Source of the DNA: Hippophae tibetana
Taxonomy: Eukaryota > Streptophyta > Magnoliopsida > Rosales > Elaeagnaceae
Length of the DNA stretch: 64,000 bases
NCBI GenBank assembly: GCA_037013495.1
Contig: CM072808.1
Location: 12,811,319-12,875,318 of the forward strand
Direction of reading: 5' to 3'
Positions 43,836 to 53,339 of the stretch are shown here, in pieces. Within the stretch, counting starts at the first letter, position 1, and the number at the start of each line of letters is the position of its first letter. The notes under the pieces were generated by a model. It saw only the letters and a program-made list of their open reading frames with translations, was not told where the DNA came from and did not search any database. Both the position numbers and the translations under genes were made by a program.

Positions 43836-44770
43836 GACTGGGTGATGTGTTTCTTCAATTTAGCCACATATGAGAGTGTCATTAGGTCGATTTTAGTGTG
43901 TTGCCATGACATTGTTTCCCAAAGAAGGAATCCAACATTTGGATTTTTGACTCCTTTCTTAGACTAGGTAGTGACTTTTATGCCTCTTACACCCATATAT
44001 AAAATAGTAAAGGGTTAGATCTCTCTACTCCCAAGTGAGGGTTTTGCATTAGTTTATTCACAAGTGGAAATGTCACTAGGCCAATTTGAGCCTATCATCG
44101 GGAAAGTTTTTCCCAAAGAAGGAATCCAACATTTGGATTTTTGACTCCTTTATTAGGCTGGACAATGTCTTTTATACCTCTTATGCTTGCATCTCTAATG
44201 AGTAGAAGTTAAACTTGTTGCTGGGACATTTTTGTTAAAGAAAGAATCCAACATTTGGATTTTTGACTTCTTTCTTGGGCCAACCAGTTTATCTTACGCC
44301 TCTTATGTCTACATATCAAATGGATAGGGGTTAAACCTCCTCACTTCTAAGTAGGGTTTTGTGTTAGTTTATTTGAAAGTGGGAGTGTCACTAGGTTGGT
44401 TTAAGCATATCACTAAGAAATATTTCCCAGAGAAGGAATCCAATATTTGGATTTTTGGCTCATTTCTTGGGCTAGGTAGTGTCTTTAATCCATTTGATAC
44501 CCACATCTCAAATGGGTAGAGGTTAAATCTCATTGCTCTTAAGTGAAGGTTTCAAGCTAGTTTATTCGTAAGTGGGTGTGTCACTAGGCCACTCTGAGCC
44601 TGTTACCTGGACATTTCTTTTCTCAAAGAAGGAATCCAACCTTTTGATTTCTACTGCCTTTCATGAGCCAAACAGTGTCTTTTATGCCTCTTATGCCTAC
44701 ATCTCAAATAAGAATGAGTTAAACCTCTTTGCTTCTAAGTGAGGTCTTGTGTTAGTTTATTCACAAGTGT
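43836..44770. repeat. ~195-bp tandem repeat, five degenerate units
   Basis: AAGAAGGAATCCAACATTTGG followed by TTTTTGACT recurs at about 43921, 44115, 44239, 44430 and 44626. Spacing is about 195 bp, with one unit shortened to about 124 bp. Each unit ends with a variant of GTTAGTTTATTCACAAGTG. It lies just downstream of the integrase (- strand). Tandem repeats in this position are typical of Tat/Ogre elements. Confidence 0.85.
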
Positions 44771-44799
44771 ATTAAAATAAAAACTAAACTTCAAATTGA

Positions 44800-45826
44800 C
44801 ATACATGCAACATTATCATGATTACATTGTACAAGTTTGGAAATTGACTTCCGATAATATTTTCGGAGATGGTTTGTGTCCCAACTTCATTCTTCTTTTC
44901 CATCTAAGTTTTCTAACTTGTATACTCCTTCTAGTGTCTTTGATATCTTGTATGGCCCTTCCCAAGTATCCATCAACTTCCCCATTTACAATTTACCTTG
45001 TTCCCTAACAATTTTCTTAGCACTGGGTCTCTTATTTCAAAATTCCTCTGCCTAATAGTTTTGTTAAAAGTATTTTGAATGCTCATTTATTGTGCTTCTT
45101 TCCGTATCTCTGCCCATTTTCCTTTAACCTTTTCTAAATGTTTTCTTCAAGATGTTTATCAAGATTTTATTCAAAGATTTTTCCTAATGGTTTGCTTGGG
45201 GTCATATAAGGTGGAAAAAACCTCCACAAAAGGCCACAAAAACTTTCATGGTGAATTGTTTTATATTGTTAGTTACAAGTTCCTTGGGGAGTTTGAATCA
45301 ACAAATGATATTCTACTATACAAACTTCTTCACATCCCTCTCTTAGATTCTTACTAGTGGTTCTACCTCAACCCATTTGGAAAAGTAGTCAGGGTATAGC
45401 TATCAAAAACTTCCTTTGAGTTGTTGCTATTGTAAGTGATCTTACGATATCAATCCCCTATTTCGTAAACGACCAAGTTCCTACGTTCCTTTTTCATTTA
45501 TTTGCAGGCAAATAAGTGATTGAAGCCTACCTTTGACAATTATCACATTTTTTTGGAATATAGGGTACAATCACTAAGCATTGTGGGCCAATAATAACCT
45601 TTTTTGACCATTTTCTAGAATAAGATTTCCTCTTGATTGGGCTTCACACTCCCTTGAGTCAGGAACCGCAATAAAGGGGCACTTACATTCTTTATATATA
45701 ACTGATTTTTGACTTAATCTCTAGCTTATGGGTTTCTTTTTTATCAGTTGGTAGCACTTCCTCCTTTAAATAGCTATAGAAGGGTTAGTTTATGACTCTT
45801 TTTCGACTTGGACTACGATAGTTGAT
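44800..45826 (-). pseudogene. Tat-lineage integrase, broken
   Basis: Read leftwards from 45826: a linker (SYLKEEVLPTDKKE near 45770), the zinc-finger CDNCQR region (~45525), core pieces (GIDIV near 45450; QRKFLIAIP near 45400) and a C-terminal domain (MDTWEGPYKISKTLEGVYKL near 44960-44900). Many stops and frame changes are present, so it is inactive. Its 5' end at 45826 is abrupt and abuts an LTR. The missing upstream part of pol is found inverted at 53.3-56.0 kb. Confidence 0.75.
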
Positions 45827-46194
45827 TGATGAGTGCTCAAAAAGCACTAAAATAACTATGATTTCATGCACATTAATTGATTAAAAATATATATATTTAT
45901 ATGTTTTATCATATATTTATATAAATTTGTCTTTTTCGGAATCACGGGTATTTTTATTGTTTTTCAGGTATTTTGGCTTAAAAATACAACTTAAAGACTC
46001 AAAAAGGAAACTGGAAGCAATACATCACAAATATATTAATAAATAAATGCGGAAAGGTCGACAAATATGGAAAAATTGGACAAAATGGGTCAAGAAGGTC
46101 AAAAATGTCAAAAAGGCGAAAAACGCGCCGCCGCCGCCGCCGCCGCCCAGCCGCCGCGCCCCAGCGCCCAGCTCCGCCAGAAGCAGCAGCGCGC

Positions 46195-46370
46195 GGCACT
46201 GTTCACCCGCGGCACTGTTCACCCGCGTTACTGTTCATCTGCGGCACTGTTCACCCGCGTTACTGTTCACCTGCGGCACTGTTCACCCGCGGTACTGTTC
46301 ACCCGCGGTACTGTTCATACGCGGTACTGTGCAGCCGCGGTACTGTTCATACCCGGTACTGTGCAGCCGC
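46195..46370 (+). repeat. 16-bp minisatellite in LTR, 11 units
   Basis: Eleven head-to-tail copies of GG(C/T)ACTGTTCACCCGC with small variants. The same array is at 56344-56518 and 59669-59843 (175 bp, one unit short by a base), at ~62989-63155, and inverted at 52556-52731. Repeat-encoded reading frames across it are not proteins. Confidence 0.95.
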
Positions 46371-46380
46371 CCCATGTCAT

Positions 46381-46405
46381 GCTGACGTCATCAAATGACG
46401 TCAGC
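46381..46405. promoter_or_regulatory. Perfect double TGACGTCA palindrome
   Basis: Arms GCTGACGTCAT and ATGACGTCAGC are separated by CAA. Each arm has the TGACGTCA core, recognised by bZIP (TGA/as-1-type) factors. It sits 68 bp upstream of the TATA box. The same block is at 52521-52545 (inverted LTR), 56529-56553, 59854-59878 and 63166-63190. Binding is inferred. Confidence 0.75.
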
Positions 46406-46472
46406 AATCAATAATACGCGTTTTTTCATTTTTTTAACATTTTTTTCTCTACTTTTTCTCTCCATCCTCACC

Positions 46473-46480
46473 TATAAATA
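46473..46480 (+). promoter_or_regulatory. LTR TATA box
   Basis: TATAAATA followed by a C-rich then CT-rich leader. Equivalent boxes lie at 52446-52453 (minus), 56621, 59946 and 63258. Confidence 0.65.
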
Positions 46481-47769
46481 CCCCCCTTCCCTTCACTTCA
46501 AAACACACCTTCAAAACACACTTCTCTCTTATTTCTTTCTCTCTTTTCTTAGATTTTTAGGTTTTTTTAGTTTTTCTTAGTTTTTAGTTAATTTCTCTTA
46601 GTTTTAGAGTTCTTCCCTTTTTGGGAAGAACTAGTTATGTTTTTGTAATATTTTAGCTTTTTGATTCAATAAATGGGAGTGCAAATTCCGCTTGGAGTTT
46701 TTCCAGCAACGGGAATAGCGTCGAAGTTCTGTAAGGATTTTATTTTCTTTACAGTTATTTTTATGCTTTATTCTTACATGTTATATTTAATTTGTCTGTG
46801 GTTAAATTTAACTGTGCTGGCTATTTAGTAAACATGATGTAATAATAACGTTGTTATGCTTGCGAAATATTAAATAGGTAAAAATCTCTAAAATGAATTG
46901 ATTTTATTTTTATTCATGATTTTATATTAAGAATGTTAGAGAGAAATATATTATTTTTCATTACAAACTTAAACCTGAAAATTAGATTTTAAGGTTTAGT
47001 TATCCGGTCTGATTTAGAGTAGTGCTCTTTTATTTGATGGTACAATCGCCCGGTAGTTAGAGTGAAGCTATATTTCAAAAGTTTTTATAAGAATTATTAT
47101 CTGAAAATGTATTGACAACATGTTTTCGGTAGTGGTTTTAAAACTTGAAAGTTAGTACTCGGATAACTAAATTCTTGGGTTTAATTTGGACACCTTGAAT
47201 AAAGTTTAAACTGTCTAACCCCACCAAAGGTGGCATTTAAATGGTTCATTTTCAATCTCTTAGAAAAAGGAATTAATTTAATTAAGCAAATTAGTTATCA
47301 ACCCCACCCATAGGTGTTAATTGATTTGTTTAGTTAACAAAGAATATCTAACCCCACCAAAGGTGGTATTCATACAAAAAAGGGAGAATCAATAAATATC
47401 AATTCATATCTTTAATAACCTAGATAATATGAGCAAGCATAATTAACTTAGTTATTATATCCATAAATACTCCGCCATTATAAATGATAAAATTTGCATG
47501 AATGTTTATTGAATCTATGTTTATTTTTATGTAAGTAGATTAAAAACACAAAACCCCAAAATATCGTGACAGGATGTTTAGGATTTAATTTCGTTTTTAA
47601 AAGTTTGAATAATAAATTAAAAACCACACACATTCCTTCCTTAGATCGACCTTGGGAGTATACTTATCATTTTCTTCGAAATGATTCGTGCACTTGCGAG
47701 AGTTTTATAAATATTAAAACCAAAGTATTTGCAAAGATCGGCGATGCCGGTTTTCGTTCATCAAGTTTT

Positions 47770-47786
47770 TGGCGCCGTTGCCGGGG
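47770..47786 (+). other. Primer-binding site, tRNA-Asp type
   Basis: TGGCGCCGTTGCCGGGG is fully complementary to the 3' end of plant tRNA-Asp with CCA (CCCCGGCAACGGCGCCA). It lies 6 nt after the LTR end and would prime minus-strand cDNA synthesis. Confidence 0.9.
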
Positions 47787-48917
47787 AAGGAATAACGTTT
47801 TTAAATTATTTATCAAAATTTTAAAAACATTTTTGTGCTGCAAATAATTGTGATTTTTTTTGTTTTAATAGAAAAAATAATAATCAAATTTCAAATTTCA
47901 TAAGAAAAAAAAAAATTAAAAAAATGAAAAAATTAAAAATTAATTTTTTTTTAAAATTGTAAAATAATTTAGAAATTTGAAATTTGAAGTAAAAAATTTT
48001 ACCGTTCATGAATAGTAAAAAAAAAAAAAAAACAAAAAAAAAATTAAAATTCAAAAATTTTAAGTTAGTAAGAAATAAGATAGCGTGAATAGTAAAATAA
48101 AATTACCGTTCATGAATAGTAAAAAAAAAAAAAACAAAAACAAAAACAAAAAAAAAACAATTTAATTAGTAAGAAATAAGAGAGCGTGAATAGTGAAATA
48201 AAATTACCGTTCATGAATAGTAAAAAAAAAAAAAAATTTTAAAATTCAAAAATTTTAAGTTAGTAAGAAATAAGATAGCGTGAATAGTAAAATAAAATTA
48301 CCGTTCATGAATAGTAAAAAAAAAATTAAAATTCAAAAATTTTAAGTTAGTAAGAAATAAGATATCGTGAATAGTAAAATTACCGTTCATAAAAAAAAAA
48401 AAATTAAAATTAAAATTTCAAAAATTTTAAAGAAATAATATAGCGTGAATAGTAAAATTACCGCTAAAAAAAAAAATTAAAAAATTAAAAAAAAAAAAAT
48501 TTAATTTTAATTTTAATTTTCCTTTACCTTTTTCAATTTTCCTTTATTTTTATTTTAGTTTTTTTTATTTTATTTTATTTTACTTTATTTTATTTCAATC
48601 TCAATTTAATTTTATTTTTATTTTTATTATTTTTTTTTTTCTATTATTATTTTTATTTTTATTTTTTTTTCTCTCTTAATTTTTATTTAACTTAATTAAC
48701 TTAGATTTTTACTAAATTAATTAACCTTGATTTTTAATTAACCTAACTTAATTAACTTAGATTTTTACTAACTTAATTAACCTAGATTTTTAATTAACCT
48801 AACTTAATTAACTTAGATTTTTTTTAACTTAACTTAATTAACTTAAATTTTTACTTAATATAACTTAATTAACTTAACTTTAATAACATGAAAAGTAAAG
48901 ATCTAAGGGAGTTCTGT
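47787..48917 (+). other. Leader region of the inverted-LTR element, AT-rich
   Basis: No gag. Poly-A/T tracts, then 48001-48475 with about six degenerate units (spacing ~80-105 bp) built around ACCGTTCATGAATAGTAAA and GATAGCGTGAATAGTAAAA. T-rich blocks at 48500-48880 repeat AACTTAATTAACTTAGATTTT. Confidence 0.8.
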
Positions 48918-49026
48918 CTAGGAGACTAGTTCTTGGAAGCCTTTGTGCCACTAGTCTTTCCTGGGAACGTTGCTCTGTCTAGGAGGATGGTATTTAAGGA
49001 GCCTTTGCCCCACCATTCTTTCCTGG
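48918..49026 (+). other. Two tandem hairpins with compensatory changes
   Basis: Hairpin 1 (48918-48964) pairs CTAGGAGACTAGT with ACTAGTC-TT-TCCTGG. Hairpin 2 (48979-49026) pairs CTAGGAGGATGGT with ACCATTC-TT-TCCTGG. The outer stem is the same in both, while the inner stem differs on both sides so that pairing is kept. Both loops contain AGCCTTTG. They lie in the transcribed leader of the retroelement. A role in RNA packaging or dimerisation is conceivable but unproven. Confidence 0.7.
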
Positions 49027-51139
49027 GAGCACTCTTGTTTAATACTAATTATGTTATTTTAACCTTAAAAAAAATAATAAAAAAAAAAAAAAAATTTTGA
49101 AACTATCTCTAAAATTTTAAAGTTTTAATCTCAAGAGTTAGTTTCTTTGCTTGATCTAGGTACAATTGTGTTATGAAGCCTTAATTATTTGATTTGCACC
49201 TAGATGTGGGTTATCTAAAACCCTCAAGCATGCCCTTAGTTTTTGGTACAGAAAAATTTAAAAGTCAATAGGGCATGTTTGAAACAGTATAGGTAGACAA
49301 CCTTGTCTTACTTGTAGGTTTGATTGACTCAATGATGAGGGGACATTGAGTTTACTTAAAAGGCAATCCCCAAGTTACGTCTTGCTAAGACGTTAAACTA
49401 AGCGCTGGATGGGAGGCAACCCATCATTTTAGGTAATTTTCTGTTATCTATTTTATTTACTTAATTTTATTGTTTATTTTAGTTTAATAATTTTTAAATT
49501 GTTAAAACTAAAAATGTTTGTTGAGATGTTAGAAGTTCACAGCGATCTGTCTGTATACATTTTAATGATGAATATAATGAATGCACCTGCATTTCTCCAT
49601 TACTACTTACACATTCTCAAGAAATAGGTAATCTTTCTTCTCTTTTCTCTTTATCTTTAATTTACAGTTGTTACATTGAGGACAATGTAAGTTCTAGGTT
49701 GGGGGTGGTGAAAAATTACCATGCTTAATTAGAAGAAAAAAAAAATTAACAATTTAAAAATTATAAAAAAAAAAAAAAAAATTATTTCACAAAAATTTAT
49801 CATTTCTTTAAATCAAATTTAAGTAAATAGTTAAGTCTTTTGTACTGTTAGATTAATTTTTGAAAACATATCATGAAATATTTTGTAATTATTTTTGATA
49901 ATTAGTTAGTTTTTGTCATAACTAGTATTTCTTGATAAAATGTGGAAATTATATTAAACCCAAAATCGGTGTTTATGAATTTTTTTTAGTGGAGACTACC
50001 CTTGTGAGATATAATTTGAGCCTAATTTCTTTTATTCAGAGTGAAATATATATTTTTTCTACTCCAAACACATTTCTTATTTATTCAAAAAGTTTAGATG
50101 ATCTCTATAGGTATTAGCATTGAATGTATGAATTTTTTTTCTCATCTTAATAGAGTATCATATATTTTTGATTATTATTTTTGCTTAGATAAAATTATTT
50201 GAGTAGAAATTGATAGTATATGCTTATATCTCATTCATGCATGACTGCTACAAAAAAAAAAAAAAACAAAAAGACATATATGGGGTTACCTAAACCAAGA
50301 TCAAAACAGAAAAGCCACAAAATTAACCACTCACCAAATTCCAAAAAAAAAATGTACAATCTGTACATGGGTTGGCTCTCTAAAATATACATATATTGAA
50401 AAAAAAAATAGAGAGATAAAAAATATAGTATCATCTACATACTATGACCCACATTGCCTACAAAGTTGTGAGTAAAGGCTAAATACAAAAGAAAGATATA
50501 GGAAGTAATTCCCTAAAAAGTCATTGCAATTTCTTCATTTGTAAAAAGCATATATCTTGAAATTCTTTCTTAATGAGTTTGATTTATGCATGAAAATAAT
50601 TTTTATATATGATATCTTTATAATTTATACATTTGATTCCTTTCATGAGATCAATGTTAAAATAACACTTTGAGCCTTTATTCTTTATACATATGCGAAC
50701 ATATTAGTTCATTTCTATACATCAACTCTTTCGCATATAAATTAGTATGAGTGTTTGAACCCATAGGATTCAGTGTTTTGAGAGTATTGACTTGTGAGGA
50801 ATAAAGTCGAAGCGAATTCTGATTCATGACACCGAAATTGGGTGAAATTAAATTGATACATTTTTGACAGGAAATATGAAAATGATTTTCGACTAATTAT
50901 TATAATAAATCATGATTGTTTAAAGAGATTAAAATAACTTATGCTTGAGATTTTAATTATGATCTTAAAAGAGATTAAAAAGTATGAGATATTTTTGTGA
51001 TATGTTGTTTTCTTTTATTCTTAAATTAATTTTTGATTTTGTTGTAATTTTAATTTTTGATTTGATTGTTTTTATTTTAATTAAATTTTTTTTAAAAAAA
51101 AAAGTTAAAATAACATAATCAGTATTAACCAAGAGTGCT
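49027..51139. other. Central region of the inverted-LTR element
   Basis: Left part (to ~49720) reads as the 3'-terminal UTR of a Tat/Athila-like element on +, ending in GTTCTAGGTTGGGGGTGG. The remainder is AT-rich with no protein. At the right, the reverse complement of 51139-51102 (AGCACTCTTGGTTAATACTG...) repeats 49028-49065, so sequence from the same element continues in inverted orientation there. Confidence 0.6.
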
Positions 51140-51156
51140 CCCCGGCAACGGCGCCA
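51140..51156 (-). other. Second primer-binding site (inverted)
   Basis: Exact reverse complement of 47770-47786, facing inward from the right LTR. It is fused directly to AGCACTCTTGG, so about 1.24 kb of leader present on the left is missing here. The deletion ends share GGG. Confidence 0.9.
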
Positions 51157-51162
51157 AAAACT

Positions 51163-53099
51163 TGATGAACGAAAACCGGCATCGCCGATCTTTGCAAATA
51201 CTTTGGTTTTAATATTTATAAAACTCTCGCAAGTGCACGAATCATTTCGAAGAAAATGATAAGTATACTCCCAAGGTCGATCTAAGGAAGGAATGTGTGT
51301 GGTTTTTAATTTATTATTCAAACTTTTAAAAACGAAATTAAATCCTAAACATCCTGTCACGATATTTTGGGGTTTTGTGTTTTTAATCTACTTACATAAA
51401 AATAAACATAGATTCAATAAACATTCATGCAAATTTTATCATTTATAATGGCGGAGTATTTATGGATATAATAACTAAGTTAATTATGCTTGCTCATATT
51501 ATCTAGGTTATTAAAGATATGAATTGATATTTATTGATTCTCCCTTTTTTGTATGAATACCACCTTTGGTGGGGTTAGATATTCTTTGTTAACTAAACAA
51601 ATCAATTAACACCTATGGGTGGGGTTGATAACTAATTTGCTTAATTAAATTAATTCCTTTTTCTAAGAGATTGAAAATGAACCATTTAAATGCCACCTTT
51701 GGTGGGGTTAGACAGTTTAAACTTTATTCAAGGTGTCCAAATTAAACCCAAGAATTTAGTTATCCGAGTACTAACTTTCAAGTTTTAAAACCACTACCGA
51801 AAACATGTTGTCAATACATTTTCAGATAATAATTCTTATAAAAACTTTTGAAATATAGCTTCACTCTAACTACCGGGCGATTGTACCATCAAATAAAAGA
51901 GCACTACTCTAAATCAGACCGGATAACTAAACCTTAAAATCTAATTTTCAGGTTTAAGTTTGTAATGAAAAATAATATATTTCTCTCTAACATTCTTAAT
52001 ATAAAATCATGAATAAAAATAAAATCAATTCATTTTAGAGATTTTTACCTATTTAATATTTCGCAAGCATAACAACGTTATTATTACATCATGTTTACTA
52101 AATAGCCAGCACAGTTAAATTTAACCACAGACAAATTAAATATAACATGTAAGAATAAAGCATAAAAATAACTGTAAAGAAAATAAAATCCTTACAGAAC
52201 TTCGACGCTATTCCCGTTGCTGGAAAAACTCCAAGCGGAATTTGCACTCCCATTTATTGAATCAAAAAGCTAAAATATTACAAAAACATAACTAGTTCTT
52301 CCCAAAAAGGGAAGAACTCTAAAACTAAGAGAAATTAACTAAAAACTAAGAAAAACTAAAAAAACCTAAAAATCTAAGAAAAGAGAGAAAGAAATAAGAG
52401 AGAAGTGTGTTTTGAAGGTGTGTTTTGAAGTGAAGGGAAGGGGGGTATTTATAGGTGAGGATGGAGAGAAAAAGTAGAGAAAAAAATGTTAAAAAAATGA
52501 AAAAACGCGTATTATTGATTGCTGACGTCATTTGATGACGTCAGCATGACATGGGGCGGCTGCACAGTACCGGGTATGAACAGTACCGCGGCTGCACAGT
52601 ACCGCGTATGAACAGTACCGCGGGTGAACAGTACCGCGGGTGAACAGTGCCGCAGGTGAACAGTAACGCGGGTGAACAGTGCCGCAGATGAACAGTAACG
52701 CGGGTGAACAGTGCCGCGGGTGAACAGTGCCGCGCGCTGCTGCTTCTGGCGGAGCTGGGCGCTGGGGCGCGGCGGCTGGGCGGCGGCGGCGGCGGCGGCG
52801 CGTTTTTCGCCTTTTTGACATTTTTGACCTTCTTGACCCATTTTGTCCAATTTTTCCATATTTGTCGACCTTTCCGCATTTATTTATTAATATATTTGTG
52901 ATGTATTGCTTCCAGTTTTCTTTTTGAGTCTTTAAGTTGTATTTTTAAGCCAAAATACCTGAAAAACAATAAAAATACCCGTGATTCCGAAAAAGACAAA
53001 TTTATATAAATATATGATAAAACATATAAATATATATATTTTTAATCAATTAATGTGCATGAAATCATAGTTATTTTAGTGCTTTTTGAGCACTCATCA
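51163..53099 (-). repeat. LTR 2 (1937 bp, inverted)
   Basis: Reverse copy of LTR 1 with the same length, GCC count and minisatellite unit order. Few differences were seen by eye (for example CAGTTTTC at 52912 against CAGTTTCC in LTR 1). Its 5' terminus ends at 53099 against GAATC. Confidence 0.92.
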
Positions 53100-53242
53100 G
53101 AATCCAGACACGACAATAGAGATTGGACCTGATTTTCCTGGATGTACGCTGCTTAGTGTTGAGTGGATTTTAATGTCAAGAACATAGCAATTATAATTAA
53201 TAAAATAGACGAAAATAACTGTATAAAATACAGTTATCGAGG
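53100..53242 (-). repeat. 5'-end fragment of an LTR related to 41238-43218
   Basis: Read on the minus strand from 53242: CGATAACTGTATTTTATAC, AGTTATTTTC, GCTATGTTCTTGA. This matches the first ~65 bp of the LTR at 41238 with a few changes. It is cut off by LTR 2 at 53100. Confidence 0.7.
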
Positions 53243-53339
53243 TACTTTTGTCTAAAGGCTAGTTGAGAGGCCTTATAAATAAGTATTGCCTAATGAGAGA
53301 TTGAAGAAGAATCTCATCCAAGGACTGAGGTAATCAACC

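Larger units (their letters stand above)
45827..47763 (+). repeat. LTR 1 (1937 bp)
   Basis: Runs from TGATGAGTGCTC to CGTTCATCA. It contains, in order: a 5'-terminal hairpin (AGTGCT-CAAAA-AGCACT), a (GCC)n run, the 16-bp minisatellite, the double TGACGTCA palindrome, a TATA box, a T-rich leader, AATAAATGGG near 46669, and a long U5-like part with CCCCACCAAAGGTGG repeats (47219, 47351). Open frames in it are not genes. Confidence 0.92.
45827..53099. mobile_element. LTR element with two LTRs in inverted orientation
   Basis: Left LTR 45827-47763 (+) and right LTR 51163-53099 (-) are each exactly 1937 bp and near-identical by eye. Each is followed inward by AGTTTT and a tRNA-Asp primer site (47770-47786 and 51140-51156). 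A normal element has direct LTRs and one primer site. The ~3.4-kb centre has no gag or pol. It holds AT-rich repeats, two hairpins and 3'-UTR-like text (ACTAAGCGCTGGATGGGAGG; AGGACAATGTAAG...GGTTGGGGGTGG) as in Tat/Athila elements. Outer flanks (TTGAT left, GAATC right) do not match. It is non-autonomous and rearranged. Confidence 0.9.

Noticed and set aside
46195-46370. Regular 16-bp repeats resembling a CRISPR-like array
   Set aside because: The units are contiguous with no unique spacers, inside a plant LTR. It is a minisatellite.
46047-46414. Overlapping ~100-codon frames in several phases across the LTR minisatellite (also at ~52.5-52.9, 56.2, 59.5 and 62.9 kb)
   Set aside because: Open in all phases only because 16 bp repeated three times is 48 bp. 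The peptides are repeat-encoded with no domain.
47566-47847. Frame beginning MTGCLGFNFVF, recurring in every LTR
   Set aside because: It is the U5 end of the LTR read through the primer site. Conserved only because the LTR copies are near-identical.
49600-49720. GGTTGGGGGTGG as a polypurine tract followed by a 3' LTR
   Set aside because: No LTR start (TGATGAG) follows. It is the usual 3'-UTR wording of Tat/Athila elements; the true tract before LTRs is at 59296-59309.
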